From Anniella stebbinsi (Eukaryota > Chordata > Lepidosauria > Squamata > Anniellidae), in contig JARDYH010000001.1 of assembly GCA_029215795.1 (NCBI GenBank), forward strand, positions 397,767,154 to 397,831,153: DNA of 64,000 nucleotides. Reading direction: 5' to 3'. Under the pieces are notes generated by a model that saw only the letters and a program-made list of their open reading frames with translations, searched no databases and was not told the DNA's origin. Positions 46,668-57,748 of the stretch are shown here, piece by piece (positions within the stretch are counted from its first letter, which is position 1; every line of letters starts with the position of its first letter). The translations under genes were made by a program, and so were the position numbers.

Positions 46668-47340
46668 CACACAATTGGCATGGCTCACTGTGGCTTATTT
46701 AAGCCATGAAAAGTCATGGCACCCACAGGCACCATTCTAAAAATTCAAGCCACAATTGTGCCTTGTTGTGTTGTTCAAGCCCAGCGGGGGTGGATTGTGA
46801 GAGTTAAATGACACCCAGAGAACCTATGGCCTGTTTTAGGGTTATGTGAGGAATGTTTAACCTTCACACAACCCACCCCCGCCGGGTCTTGATGACACAA
46901 CATGCAATAGTCATAGCTCAAATATCCTCCCACCTGTACCTGCCCAGACCCTAAGATCATCTTCAGGGGTCCTTCTCCGTGAACCCCAGCCAAAGGAAGT
47001 GAGGTAGGTGGCTACCAGGAAGAGGGCCTGTTCTGCTGTGGCACCCTGGCTTTGGAATAAGCTCCCTAGGGATATACTCCTTTCGGCGCCAGTTGAAAGA
47101 CTTTTTTATTTTCCCAGTATTTTAGCATTTTAGCATCCTAGTTTTTTAGGTCTTTTGCTTTAAATCTGCATTATTTTATGCAGCACCTTGTGGTATTAAT
47201 TTTAGTGAACTGCCCAGGGATCTTCAGTTATTGGGCAGTATAGAAATGAAATAAATAAATAATAAAATGGCAGCTGGTGTGTGCCACAACCCACTGTGGC
47301 TTAAATAAACCACAGTGGGCTGTTTGATTGTCTGACAGGC
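46668..47340. mobile_element. MITE inserted in CR1 and itself interrupted by an L2
   Basis: The left arm 'cagggttcacacaattggca ... actgtggcttatttaagcca' and the right arm ending 'gtctgacaggc' are inverted copies, with 'actgtggcttaaataaacca' near 47296 pairing to the left arm. The L2 repeat (46920-47272) separates the arms. Imperfect flanks (gacagtga/cacagtgt) may be an old 8-bp duplication. Confidence 0.6.
46920..47272 (+). mobile_element. L2-type LINE 3' end
   Basis: It aligns with 33728-34266 from 'cctacccggaccctaagatc' onward and ends 'attgggcagtatagaaatga' with an aaat tail. It is inserted inside the MITE. Confidence 0.8.
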
Positions 47341-47530
47341 ACAGTGTGTTCCACTGCTGTTTTTCCTAACATTTAGCTGAAATCTGCTTCCCTGTAATTT
47401 CCACCCCCTGAATTTAGTCTTGCCCTCTGGAGCAACAAATCTGTTCCAACTTCTGCATGACACCATTTCAGGTATTTGAAGACCACTGACAGGTCTCCTC
47501 TGAAACATCTCCTTCTTCTCCAGGCTAACC
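47335..47530 (-). mobile_element. CR1, right part of the interrupted copy
   Basis: 'agctgaaatctgcttccctg', 'cttgccctctggagcaac' and 'ttcttctccaggctaacc' are the CR1 region just upstream of the 46495-46660 part, same strand. Confidence 0.7.
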
Positions 47531-47952
47531 TTCTATGAGATAAAGCTTAGGATCTTGCTGTAAAGCTGCAATCCTGAGCATCCTGGTAGTAAGTCCAACA
47601 GAAATCTATGGGACTTCTCTGAATAAGGCTATGACTGAAAGGAGGATTGTTTTGCTGTTTGGGCAAAAGCAATTTTGTGCTACCAAACTGTGTCTCGTTA
47701 CAAATTATGGAGGTTTGGCCTTTGCTGAACGAAAAGCTCTATACACATGCACTGAATAAACTAAAAAAAACCATTCAGAAAGCTAAGCCACAACAAACTG
47801 CGAAGATAAAGCAGGAAGCACGACAGAGGGCCCCTAATTGCCTCTACAGCCCACCACCACCTCTGCATCTCCTTGTTTTGGAACAGGGAGCCTCCTTCCT
47901 TTGAAGACCATTAACAGCTCCTTCATTCTGTATGATGGGGAAGGAGTCCTGA

Positions 47953-48192
47953 CTATTTATTTATTTATTGCATTTCTATCCGGCCTTTTCCCCTGCAAGG
48001 AACCCAAGGCGGTGTACATAATCCTCCTCTCCATTTTATCTCACAACAACAACTCTGTAGGTAGGTTGGGTTGAGAGTCTGTGACTGCCCCAAAATCCCC
48101 CGATGAGCTCCCATGGCTGAGTGGGGACTACTAGAACCCAGATCTCCAGACTCCCAGTCCAACATTCTAGCCACTACACCACACTGGCTCTC
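47953..48192 (-). mobile_element. tRNA-derived SINE with L2-like tail
   Basis: On the minus strand: head 'gagccagtgtggtgtagtgg', A/B-box-like elements, body, then 'ggatagaaatgcaataaata'. It is full length, as is 50513-50762. Confidence 0.85.
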
Positions 48193-48423
48193 TTAGAAAC
48201 TGCTTAGAAACACAAGCCAAATCGAAGGAAGATCCTCTGGGCATCTTGCCCCTCTGGATGCAAAGACAATGGCGGTTAACGTTTGGTTGACACGACTTTG
48301 TGTTTGCTTTAGTACAGGAGCCGTACAACAAGGAGTGGCCTCAATTCTAGAACATAATTCTGGACATCCTTTTCCCCTCTGTGAGTTTGTGTGGGGGATA
48401 ATTCACAGCAATTTAGATTCAAA

Positions 48424-48469
48424 TCTTCCTCCTCCTCCTCCTCCTCCTCCTCCTCCTCCTCCTCCTCCT
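48424..48469. repeat. (CCT)n microsatellite
   Basis: This is an uninterrupted run of about 15 CCT triplets. Confidence 0.95.
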
Positions 48470-49339
48470 CATGCAAAGGAGCCTGGAGCTTGGCCCTGCT
48501 TCATTACTACAGAAGAGCGGCTGACTGCAGCCAGCCTCCCTTCAGGCACAATTCCTGCCAAATTACTTGTCAACTTCGTAAGAGGCAAAACAAGAAAGCC
48601 CACCTCTCCACTGTGAGGCGGCTTAAGCCTTTCCCCTACAGATCGGAACTTCTCTACAAACGGAACGGCAAAGAAATTCCACCGGTTGATTTTCCCACAG
48701 TTCTGAGTTAAACTGATAGCATTTTAATTAGGCAAGATTATGGGCATCTCACAACACCCCCAATTAATGGCTTGTTAATTAGGAACTGCATGGCACGATT
48801 TCTGACCTGCAACACAGCATCCCTGAACCCCAGACTGAAAGGGCTTGTTCTTGCTTTGAATGGATGGGCCAGACCCCATGGAGAGTCCCTAATGAAAGAG
48901 CCAGAAGAAGAGAAGAAAAGACAAGGGAGACTCCCCCCCACACCCACCCTACCAATCAGCCATTCCTTTGTTCCTTTTCTTAATCGCTAACAAGGAATTA
49001 ACACGCAGTCTCTCATGGAGTCTCTATTCTTCCTTCCTGCTACCACGGACATCTTCCCTACCCTCAATTTGAATACAAAATATTCTTTTTAAAACACCCT
49101 CTCAACGGACACCTGTTTGTTTCCCTCCTCATCCATACAGCCGCTCCCGCCCTCAGCTCAATTTTATTCAAAACTAACTTTTATTCTGCCTGGGAGGAAG
49201 GTGGGACAGGATATAATCTGATTTTGGAGGGCATTTTAGAAACGCTGCCATTGTTCGCAATGAATGGAGGGATATCTGGCTTGTGAAAAGCCCAGAGCTT
49301 TGTCAACAGGAAGTGGAAACTCCTCAGCCTTTCCCCTTT

Positions 49340-49560
49340 AAGAGTGCAATTAGAAATAAGAGCAGCCTTGAGGCAGGAGTAGGCCAGAGGCCTTCTATTT
49401 CCCACAGTGGCCGGCCAGATGTCCCAATGGGAAGCCCACAAGCGGGACAGGGGGCTCCCGCACTTCGCTGCTGCTGTTCCCAGAGCCTGGGATTCAGACA
49501 CAGGCTGCTGCTTCTGAACACAGAGGTAGCAAGCAGATATGAGGACTAGAACCTTGCGGT
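49340..49560 (-). mobile_element. CR1-like 3' end fragment
   Basis: 'cccacagtggccggccagat', 'gggaagcccacaagcgggac' and the flanking sequence match the family of 40938-41120. Confidence 0.65.
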
Positions 49561-50512
49561 ATCCATATCCTCCATTAATTTGTCTAATGCCCTTTTCTAT
49601 TCAGGCCATGCCACCACCTTAAGTACACCTGCTGCAATGCAGCACTTCCCCCACATATAAAAGAGCCTGAGAGGCTTTAGGACAGGCTAATTAAAACAGG
49701 GAGCATCAAATCCTGCATTGCAAACACGGCCAATCAGCCAGAAGCAATCAATGATGGCACTTTGCTTTTAAACTGCTTATCAGTTAATCATCTGGTAAAC
49801 ATCTTATCAGATTAAAATACCCAAATAGGGATGATCTCTTCAGAAACTTTTGATGGCCCTTCCTAATGACTAGCAAAATACTTAATACGTTGATTAGCTG
49901 GCCAGGCCCATCAGCAATTCCTGCTGGATGAGCACCTCTCCAGTCCCGCTGTTCAAGGTAGGCACTCAACAGCAGCCCCATGTAGACCATGCTGAAGCAG
50001 TCAAGCCTGAAAGGTAGTCAAAAGCATGGAAGATGGCTGCCCTATCCCAATAAGGTTGCAGCCACAGGGTTAACTATCGTTTCTAGACACTGCCAATATG
50101 CATCCCTGTAGCCTCTGGGCCTGATAACACACCCGGGCTATGAACTCAATCCATCTGTGGTGAATTGTATTTAAGCATTGGCCTAGTACCCATGTAGGCG
50201 AGTGAGACAGCTGGCAGAAGCGAGCAGCACAGCACCCTCTGTCCCTCCACTGCACCCACCGTAGAAATGCAGTGAGCTGCTGTAGGACTAATGGAGCTCA
50301 CCGCCCCTCCTTTGCCAGCCCACAGCAGGCTAGTAAACATTTTTACAGGCAAGTAACTTTTATGAACTTCCTAAGGTGGCTGAAGTAAAGCTTCACTTTC
50401 AAAACATACACGTTATAAAATGCGAAAGCGTTTACACCACATGCTATTTGACCTTCTTAGAAGAGATCCAGCTGCTTCACTGGGCATTAACTGAAAATGA
50501 AACCACAAAGGT

Positions 50513-50762
50513 TTTTATTTATTCACTTATTATTAAATTTATATCCCACATTTTTTCCTCCTTAAGGAACCCAAGGCAGCATACATAATCCTCCTCCTCT
50601 CCATTTTATCCTCACAACAATAACTTTGTGAGGTAGGTTGGGCTGAGAGTCTGTGACTGGCCCAAAGTCACCCAGTGGCATCCATGGCCAAGTGGGGACT
50701 AGAACTCAGATCTCCTGACTCCCAGTCCAACACGCTATAACCACTACACCACACTGGCTCTT
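50513..50762 (-). mobile_element. tRNA-derived SINE with L2-like tail
   Basis: Minus-strand head 'gagccagtgtggtgtagtgg', a 'gagttctagtccccacttgg' B-box region, 'tgactttgggccagtcacag' and an A/T-rich tail. It is the best-preserved of the three copies (2036, 47953, 50513). Confidence 0.85.
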
Positions 50763-51494
50763 GTATGCATTAGATGCCGTATTGCAAATCTGCAGATGAT
50801 TTCTCCCAGTGGCTTCATTTGATTATTTAATAGTAGGGGATAACCAGTGCTGGATTTAGGAACAAGCTAAATAAGCCATATATTATGAGGGGCCTCTAAA
50901 TATGTTGGAGATAACTAAGACGTTAGATAATGAAGAGGAAATCACTTCGGCTTAAATAAGTTGGAAAGTCTGGTATGATTTACAGCAGAGCTGCCTTATA
51001 TAGAGAAAGCGTGGCAATGCAACATTTAGTCCTGGGGGCAATAAGTGCAAACTAGAGCCAGTTTAAAAGAAGTTCAGATCAACTTACTTTATTAGTGCTT
51101 TTAGACACATCTCCAGAGAAGGCTGTCTAACACTATTTAGCTACAACCACTCCTTAATGCTGGGTGGTAACCTTTATTTTTATGGTATGGGGCCTCTGAA
51201 TCTTGACACGTCTTAGGGCCTCAGCATGGCTTAATCCAGCCTCGGGGGAAACTGAAAGAAAGCTGCAGAAATCTACAGGATAAATCGCACACAGCTCTGA
51301 AGAGAAATCTCCCAAGATGTCTCTTTGCAACTGCCTAGTCAGGAAACCTCCAGGCCTTCAGGAATACAATGGTTTCATTCACCCAGGTCCTCAAATAGCC
51401 TAAAGCTACCCAGCCTACAGTTCAAGGGGGACAAGTAACATCCCTGCAGAGAAGATTAAGGAACCAAGCCACGGCCTCATCAGGTGTAACTTAC

Positions 51495-51742
51495 CTTCCG
51501 CTTTCATGTAGTGCACTGAGTAAGCAATCACTTTGTCCGAATTATAAAGTGGCCTCTCCCAGGCCAAAAGAATGGCCGAACTTGACATGGTCTCCGCATG
51601 GACGTTGCAGGGTGCGCTGGGCCGGTCTTCCGACAGAACGACTGTCAGCCGTGCTCTGGAGAGGATGGAGCCTTGGCTGTTCTCGGCCATGCACTGGTAG
51701 ATGGCGTCATCTTCAGGGATGATCTGGTTGATCACCAATTTG
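51495..51742 (-). CDS. PRTG: PRTG Ig4 second half plus FN1 first half
   Basis: This 248-bp exon (acceptor TTTGTTTAG, donor GTAAGT) encodes [60 protein letters not shown] and [20 protein letters not shown]. The DDAIYQC motif with its cysteine closes Ig4. SEDRPSAP is the linker, and LLAWERP opens FN1. The one exon thus spans the Ig-FNIII junction, as in the mammalian gene. Conservation is extreme. Confidence 0.96.
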
Positions 51743-51949
51743 CTAAACAAACAAGACAGCCAAAGTAGGTCAGGGGAGGCATTAAAAGGAAGCAAAATCA
51801 GGCCAATCAAGCTCATAAACCAGTGGAGGCTCAATCCAGACAGCAGACACTTTTTCTGGATGGAGTTGCACTCCCTCTGATGGGTTAGTTTCACAGCTCA
51901 GGGGTGCTTCTAGACTCCATGAGGTGCCTGCTGTGGCCAAGACTGCCTT

Positions 51950-52560
51950 TGCTCAGCTTTTTCTGGTACGTCAGTTGCACCCCTTCCTGGAAAAGGCAGA
52001 TCTGGCCACAATGATCCATGTTTTAATCACCTCCTGATTAGATTACTGTGATGTGCTCTATGTGGGGCAGCCCTTGAAGACTGTTCAGAACCTGCAACTC
52101 ATACAAAACACGGCAGCCAGATTTTTCTCTGGTGTGTACTTCATAGACTGTATAATGCTGGTCTTATACCAACTACATTGGCTTTCAATCTGTCTCTGGA
52201 CCCAAGTTAAGGTACTGGTTCTGACCCAAAATGCTCTAAATGTTTTGGGGGGAGGACATCTAAGAGACTGCTCATTTTCTATTCGCCTGCCTGCCATTTG
52301 AGCTCTTCTTCAGAGGCCTTGTTGTGTGTCCCACCATCAAGAGAGGCTAGGTTGGTGGGAATGCCGGACAGAGCTTTCTCTGCAATGGGACTCAGGCTGT
52401 TGAACTCTCTCCTTAAGGAAGTCAGGTTGGTCTCATCTTTGCCTAAATTTAGGCAGGCCACAACACCCTTTTATTTCTGTCTGGCTTTCCATGCATTTTA
52501 AATGTTTTTATTCTACCCTCTGATTTGTTTTTAAAGATGATTTGGTGGATACCACTGTTG
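51950..52560 (+). mobile_element. L2-type LINE fragment
   Basis: A broken frame reads VGQPLKTVQNLQLIQNTAAR then LHWLSI...QVKVLVLTQNALN, the L2/CR1-group region around QNxAAR and LHWLPV. Further on, 'ccaccatcaagagaggctag' is shared with 59515-59855. It has several stops and is inactive. Confidence 0.8.
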
Positions 52561-52659
52561 CTTTAAAACTCCTGCCAAAAAATGCTCCCAGCTGCAAATC
52601 CTCAGAGATGGTGGGGCTCAGCTGAAGTTGTCAGTCCAGAAATCACCTTGTACACAGAG

Positions 52660-52830
52660 TAAGAACATAAGGGTTGTGCTGGATCAGGCCAAGAGTCCAC
52701 CTAGTCCAGCATTCTGTTCACACAGTGGCCGACCAGCTGTCCACGGGCAACCCACAAGGAAGACAGGAGTGCAACAGCACCCTCCTGCCCAGTGAAAATC
52801 CAAACAGCACCCACCCGTGGCATATGGCTC
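52660..52830 (-). mobile_element. CR1-like 3' end fragment
   Basis: 'agaacataagggttgtgctg', 'ggatcaggccaagagtccac' and 'cacacagtggccgaccagct' match 40938-41120. Confidence 0.75.
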
Positions 52831-53001
52831 TCCTGTGCAAATATCATTGAAATTAACACAGCTATGCAAGAGCATTACAGCCATGCTCCATGGGACAGAC
52901 CTCCCCATCCCTCATGGCGACACCCCAAAACCTGCCACTTCAGCTTGGCAGGACCACCTCTGCTCCGGCCTCATAGTCCTCGAGTGGCTCACTGTGCTCA
53001 C

Positions 53002-53161
53002 CTGTTGTACATTTTAATTCTGCCATTGGAATGGATCTTCCTCCCGTTCTTCAGCCAGGACATCTTGGGAGGTGGGGTGCCTTCGGCCTGGCAGGCAAAG
53101 CGGGCTGTGCCGGCTCGAGGCCTGGTCAGGCTTTCTGGCCACTCCACGAATGAAGGCGGGG
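53002..53161 (-). CDS. PRTG: PRTG Ig4 first half
   Basis: This 160-bp exon (acceptor ATAACCTGCAG, donor GTGAGC) encodes [40 protein letters not shown] and [12 protein letters not shown]. The B-strand cysteine (FACQAEG) and the core tryptophan (SWLKNG) of an I-set Ig domain are present. The partner cysteine is in the next exon. It is nearly identical to mammalian protogenin. Confidence 0.96.
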
Positions 53162-54490
53162 CTGCAGGTTATGAACGAAGAGTTGGGGATGAATTTGCTG
53201 ATTTTCTGTTTCTCTTCCCCTTTTCCTTTTCTATCAAGCCTGTCCTTATTTTAATTTCTAAACCAGCTTGAGTACATAAAGGTAATACAATAAACAAAGA
53301 AGACAAGGACCCTGTTCAGATGACATGCTGAGCTACAGTGGCTAAGCCTTTTGAGCTAAACATTATGGCTTAGTGTGTCATGTGAACCATTTGTAACCGT
53401 GGTGCCTACATAACCACAGTTTAAACACACTCACTAACCATTTATTGCAAAACAGTGAGCAGCCAAACCATGGCTTAGCGTGTTGTGTGAACAGGCCCAA
53501 AATGAAGTCTCCTCAGCCCAGCTCAGGGAATGGGATCCAGCACTCCCCCTGAAGGCAGGGCAAATACAGAGCACGTGGGTACCACAAGACCCCTTTGTCC
53601 AGACTGGTTTTTGAGGGGAGTGGTAGTAAGGGAAGCACCATTTAAAATATGTTTTTATTTGGCTATTTTATGTGCGTTTCATATATTGTCATCTACCTCA
53701 AGCATTTGGCTTATGGCAGGCTTGAAATTTACATCAACTAAATATGTGAATGGATGACTCTAGAGAGCATTTTTCCAGGCCCCCCTCAACTGCTTTACTT
53801 TTTACACTTAAAAAAAACACTTTTTACACTTTGGCTTTGTCGGTCCAATCACCTTATGGGACATTCATCATCTGACCAAGCACAGCAAGACTGACGGATC
53901 AAGAGGCAAGTAAGCAGGAAGGCTGCTTTCGAGCAGAGCTAAGGCTCGTAACGGGTAAGATCAGCTACCCACTCCTTCTCAGAGTTAAATCTTCATCACA
54001 CCCAACAGCCCAGATCAGGCTCCCCAAGCTAATTGGTTAAGGGGGCACATTTGGAATTTTGAGGACCCACTGTAAGCACTCTCAGAAAATGGCTGTCATG
54101 CGGTTAGGGGCTTGCTCGTTTATAAAATGGCAGCCATGGTGAGCATGGCTAGCCACAAAACTCTCATTTTCCGAAGGCAAACTGGTGAGCCTATAGGAAA
54201 AGTAACTTGCCCAAGAACTTAAGTTCAAGGCAGAGGTGGTGTCTGACCTCTGAAACACAAAAGCCCTCTCTGGAACCCAAATCAAGATGGCGCTGGAAGG
54301 AGGCACTTTGCTTTGCAGCAGGACATGCCAACCAATTACATTTTTTTTAAATTAAAACATAAAACATAAAATAAAAATCAGGAGGGGCAAAAAGCTTGAA
54401 GGGCATCAAGAGAGACACTTGTGGCCGCATTGCAGCTCACGGGCACCATGTTGGAGATCCTAGGCCTACAAGCCTCCAAAGCCAGCTCAC
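53162..54490 (-). other. PRTG intron (exon 6-7)
   Basis: This 1.33-kb intron contains a foldback MITE (53311-53500). Nothing else was recognised. Confidence 0.85.
53311..53500. mobile_element. Foldback MITE (cctgt-cagac family)
   Basis: Left end 'accctgttcagatgacatgc' pairs with right end 'gtgttgtgtgaacaggcc'. Both arms contain 'atggcttag' or its complement. It is the sister of 6476-6667. Confidence 0.65.
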
Positions 54491-54649
54491 CTAGCACAGC
54501 AAGCGTTGCCATTGCAGTGGTGAAGTTGCGCGTTCCGGGAATCGTTGCACGGCAGATGTAAACTCCAGAGTGCTGCACTTTCACATCTGAGATCATGAGA
54601 TTGCCGTTCCCGAGCACGCGAGTGTTGAAGACATCAATGGACTTGTGGT
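54491..54649 (-). CDS. PRTG: PRTG Ig3 second half
   Basis: This 159-bp exon (acceptor TCCCAAACAG, donor GTGAGC) encodes [40 protein letters not shown] and [12 protein letters not shown]. The LMISDV ... GVYICRA motif contains the F-strand cysteine and tyrosine of the Ig fold. NFT is a possible glycosylation site. It is almost identical to mammalian protogenin. Confidence 0.96.
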
Positions 54650-55753
54650 CTGTTTGGGAGAAAGAATCCAGCTCTGAGAGTGCTCCTTGGTGGGTGGGCT
54701 GAGCCCACCTCACACCCCCTCCCCAATTCATCTCCCAGGCTCTCTCTTCTGCTTTGCGATGGCTCAGTGCCAAACTACACTTTGGCAAGGAGTCTAATCC
54801 ATTGTAGAACCTGTCTCATGTGACCCAGTGAAAGCAACCTATCCTGATCTCAAGAACTTCTGTAAGTATGGACTTGTGCCGGTGGATCTCTTCGAATCCC
54901 TTGCCCCCTATTCATAAACACCTCCTTACAAATGCAACAAGGCTCTCCTGAATAGGCAATGGCCAATTCTAGGTATCCCAATTCCACCATGGCAATGACT
55001 TTGCAGACACTGCATCCTCCTCAACAGAACATCGCTGCCATTTCCACCTGAGACTTTGTATTAGGAGGGACATATCTGACTCTATGGTGCCTGACAAGCC
55101 TTGACAGCCGGAGGTTTCCAAAGTTCCTCCCCTCAAGGGTCTGTTTCCCCACTGACTAGTCTATGGAGGAACTGTGACACATTTGCCAGGGAACCCCTGG
55201 GTATAACTGACACCCAGGTCTGTTGGGCTTGGTATTTATTGCCCTGTACCAGCTGAGAGTGTGCCCAAAAGCATGCTCAATACTCCCCCGGGACTGGGCA
55301 CTGCAGGGATGTGGTAATGGCAGACAAGCCACCTTTCAGGGAAACTTCTCTCCCAATATAAATCTTCTCCTCAAGGAGCCTCGGAGCTCTTAGGAAAACC
55401 AAAGGAGTGAAGCCCTAACCTGCCCCTTTCTACATGCCATCGTGGCTTTGCACATGGGCCTGATATCACACCAGGCAGCAGAGGCCTTTCCTCCAGCAGA
55501 AGTGTGGCAATAGTGTGAAATTATACACTGGAAACTGCAGGGCACTCGGGACGGATCTCTTTTTAACGTCCTCTCTATGACTGGTCCCTTTTCCTCAACA
55601 GGCAGCAGGAACACAAAGGAGGAGACCATCTTCAATTTGCCCGAAGCTCAGAGCCGAAGGCCCTGTGACGATACACTCACAGGGCCTTTGGCTCTTAGCT
55701 GTGTGCAAATGGAAGATTCGGGCGAATTGAACCTTGGAGATTCCAGGACTCAC
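54650..55753 (-). other. PRTG intron (exon 5-6)
   Basis: This 1.1-kb intron has no repeat or other feature recognised. Confidence 0.85.
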
Positions 55754-55891
55754 CTAAACGGCTCCATGACACAATAGGCTTTGGATTCCCGGTAGCGATG
55801 CATTCAAAGATGACGGTTTGGTGAAGAGAAGCTGTAATGTTCTGAGGACCGGCTATAATGAATGGCTTGTGGAAAAGTTTGACATTGGAAG
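55754..55891 (-). CDS. PRTG: PRTG Ig3 first half
   Basis: This 138-bp exon (acceptor CTTTTCAAG, donor GTGAGT) encodes [20 protein letters not shown], then [20 protein letters not shown] and SWSRL. The B-strand cysteine (FECIATGNP) and core tryptophan (VSWSR) are in place, and NIT may be glycosylated. The first residues ([10 protein letters not shown]) vary from mammals; the rest is highly conserved. The acceptor is AAG instead of the commoner CAG. Confidence 0.95.
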
Positions 55892-56227
55892 CTTGAAAAG
55901 GAACAGAAGCAAGCAAAGAGTTAAATGGAAATGCATTGTTGATACACCAAGTCTTAGGATCAGGCCCAAAATCATGAAAGAAAAGACATGGTATAGAATC
56001 CAACTAAAGTCCTACTTAGAGTAGACCCACTGAAATGAAGGAGACTTGATTAACTTAAGTTCCATTCATTTCAATGGGCCTACTCTAAGTAGGACTTTAG
56101 TTGGACTCTACCCAAGGGGTGAAAACCCGGACCATCTTCCCATAAGGTAAACTGGGTGCATTAAGGGCCACCATTTGCCAGCAATGAAATGGAAAATGTT
56201 AGAAACAACGAGATATTTTTTGGATAC
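55892..56227 (-). other. PRTG intron (exon 4-5)
   Basis: This 336-bp intron contains a perfect-armed hairpin repeat (55987-56113). Confidence 0.85.
55987..56113. mobile_element. Short foldback MITE
   Basis: 'atccaactaaagtcctactt' and 'aagtaggactttagttgga' form long, nearly perfect inverted arms ('gagtag' and its complement continue them). The inner part carries 'cccactgaaatgaagga' and its complement-like partner. It is a repeat type common in squamate genomes. Confidence 0.75.
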
Positions 56228-56361
56228 CTGGGACAACAGTGAGTGTCGCCTCAGTGCTTTTCCGCCTGTTGGCTACTGTTGTCGCAACGCAGCGATAATT
56301 CCCAGCATCCTTCTGTTGAACGCCATAGATCTGCAGCACTCCCGACGGTAATGCAGTTATC
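56228..56361 (-). CDS. PRTG: PRTG Ig2 second half
   Basis: This 134-bp exon (acceptor CACTTCCAG, donor GTATCC) encodes [20 protein letters not shown], then [20 protein letters not shown] and TVVP. The DAGNYRC motif carries the second cysteine of Ig2. It closely matches mammalian ITALPTGVLQIY and NYRCIAATVAHRRKS. Its first base completes the Arg codon from the preceding exon. Confidence 0.95.
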
Positions 56362-56582
56362 CTGGAAGTGGGGGGTGGGGGAGCAGAGCCACATTTTCTT
56401 GAAGCTTATGCCACATGCAAAGTGCCTCCGCCTGCATTTACTATCTCCAATTCAAAACTCTTTTGCTAGCCTTGAAATTCACTCTTTCTGCTGCACTCTC
56501 AAGAACCACAATTGATCATTTCTTTGGCTTTGGGCTCACAATTTGAATCTTGATTGTGCAAATAAGCCCCCGAGTTTTATGA

Positions 56583-56668
56583 ATTTGAGAGCCAGCATGA
56601 TGCAAGGACAGGTGCTGGACTTGGGCCCTGAAAGACCAGGGTTCAAGTCCCTGCTTATTTCTGGAGCT
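56583..56668 (+). mobile_element. tRNA-derived SINE head
   Basis: 'gagagccagcatgatgcaag' and 'gaccagggttcaagtccctg' look like a SINE head with a B-box. The rest of the element is missing. Confidence 0.55.
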
Positions 56669-56669
56669 C

Positions 56670-56670
56670 G

Positions 56671-56703
<33 letters not shown>
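56670..56703. repeat. (TAA)n microsatellite
   Basis: This is an uninterrupted TAA run between the SINE head and the L2-type fragment. Confidence 0.95.
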
Positions 56704-56704
<1 letters not shown>

Positions 56705-56990
56705 ATTTATTTCTTACCCGCCTCTCCGTTTGGATCGAGGCAGCGAACAACAGTAAATATAAAATATGATAAAATACATAAAACTGATTAAAAACATGGT
56801 ACACATTATTAAAATAGCAATAAAACATCCTAAAATTCCACTGGATATGCCTGCCGGAAGAGATGAGTCTTTATAGCTTTCTTAAATTCTAAAAGACTGT
56901 TAAGTTGATGAGTCTCCTCCAGCAGGCCATTCCACAGTCTGGGAGCGGCAGAAGAGAAGGTCCTCTGGGTAATACTTGTCAACCTAGGAT
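56704..56990 (-). mobile_element. L2-type LINE 3' fragment
   Basis: 'ttatttcttacccgcctctc' at the 3' end, an A-rich 3' UTR and 'gccattccacagtctgggag' (complement of the RAFS..APxLWN coding region) place it in the L2-type group. Confidence 0.65.
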
Positions 56991-57144
56991 CTCAAGTCAC
57001 TTTCTCTCAACTGGATCTTCCTCATAGGGCACACCCTTGTGAAATAAAATGGCATTCCCACCACCCAAGTACACTGCTCTTGGAAGGATGATAAGACACA
57101 GATGAAATAAATAGATCTAGCATAGGAGAACAAATGGTGCATAC

Positions 57145-57289
57145 CTGTCCATGGCTATTGGCAAAGTTGTCCGATTTACCTCCCAGGTGATGATGGCAGG
57201 AGGGTTGGCAGCTATTTTACAGGCAAACCGAGCCACGCTTCCTTCATGAACCTCGGTTGGAAGAGGCTGAACTTCAAATGCAGACATGG
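57145..57289 (-). CDS. PRTG: PRTG Ig2 first half (most 5' exon found)
   Basis: This 145-bp exon (acceptor TTCTCTTAG, donor GTATGC) encodes [20 protein letters not shown], then [20 protein letters not shown] and TLPIAMD. The [11 protein letters not shown] cysteine and ITWEVN tryptophan mark the first half of Ig2. Its first two bases complete an Ala codon (G|CC) from the missing Ig1 exon. This would be exon 3 if the exon order is that of mammals. Confidence 0.95.
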
Positions 57290-57748
57290 CTAAGAGAAGG
57301 GGAGAAAAATGGAAGGTTTGAGTCCCAACGGAAAAAACAAGCAGAATAAATGCATTACAATGAGAAAGAAAAGAGTTATTAGAATTTTTAGAAGGTGTCG
57401 GGTTTCTCAAAAAAATGGGCAGCAATTTAGAAGCCAACTGCATAAAATAATTACTAGTATAGCATATATCCTGGCTATTAAACTGAAATTTTGTTAGGTC
57501 TTTAGAACCATACATACACACACATACACACTTTTGCAGAGTGCTGCTAAACACATTAAATTGTTTTTAAAGGTTACACTCAAAAGATTTCACATGCAAT
57601 TGGCAAACATATGATTTTGGCTAAATGTGTACACAGGAAGCCATGGATTCGCTGTGACTCTCTGCCGTATGCATATACATTCATGTATGGCTGATGCTCT
57701 TAAGACAAAAATCACCACTGCAGTCGGCAAACCAAAGCTGTTACAATC

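Larger units (their letters stand above)
46371..51494 (-). other. PRTG intron (exon 8-9), 5.1 kb
   Basis: It contains a nested CR1-MITE-L2 block (46495-47530), SINEs (47953-48192, 50513-50762), a CTC microsatellite (48424-48469) and a CR1-like fragment (49340-49560). Nothing is recognised in 48500-49330, 49570-50500 and 50770-51490. Confidence 0.85.
51743..53001 (-). other. PRTG intron (exon 7-8)
   Basis: This 1.26-kb intron is mostly repeats: an L2-type LINE (51950-52560) and a CR1-like fragment (52660-52830). Confidence 0.85.
56362..57144 (-). other. PRTG intron (exon 3-4)
   Basis: This 783-bp intron contains part of a tRNA-derived SINE (56583-56668), a TAA microsatellite (56670-56703) and an L2-type 3' end (56704-56990). 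Confidence 0.8.

Noticed and set aside
11895..57289. IGDCC3, IGDCC4, DCC or NEO1 instead of PRTG
   Set aside because: The five FNIII domains exclude IGDCC3. The polyproline FN3-FN4 linker, the GCVSVRDR block and the TM and tail sequences match protogenin as I know it, and PYGO1 lies next to it as in mammals.
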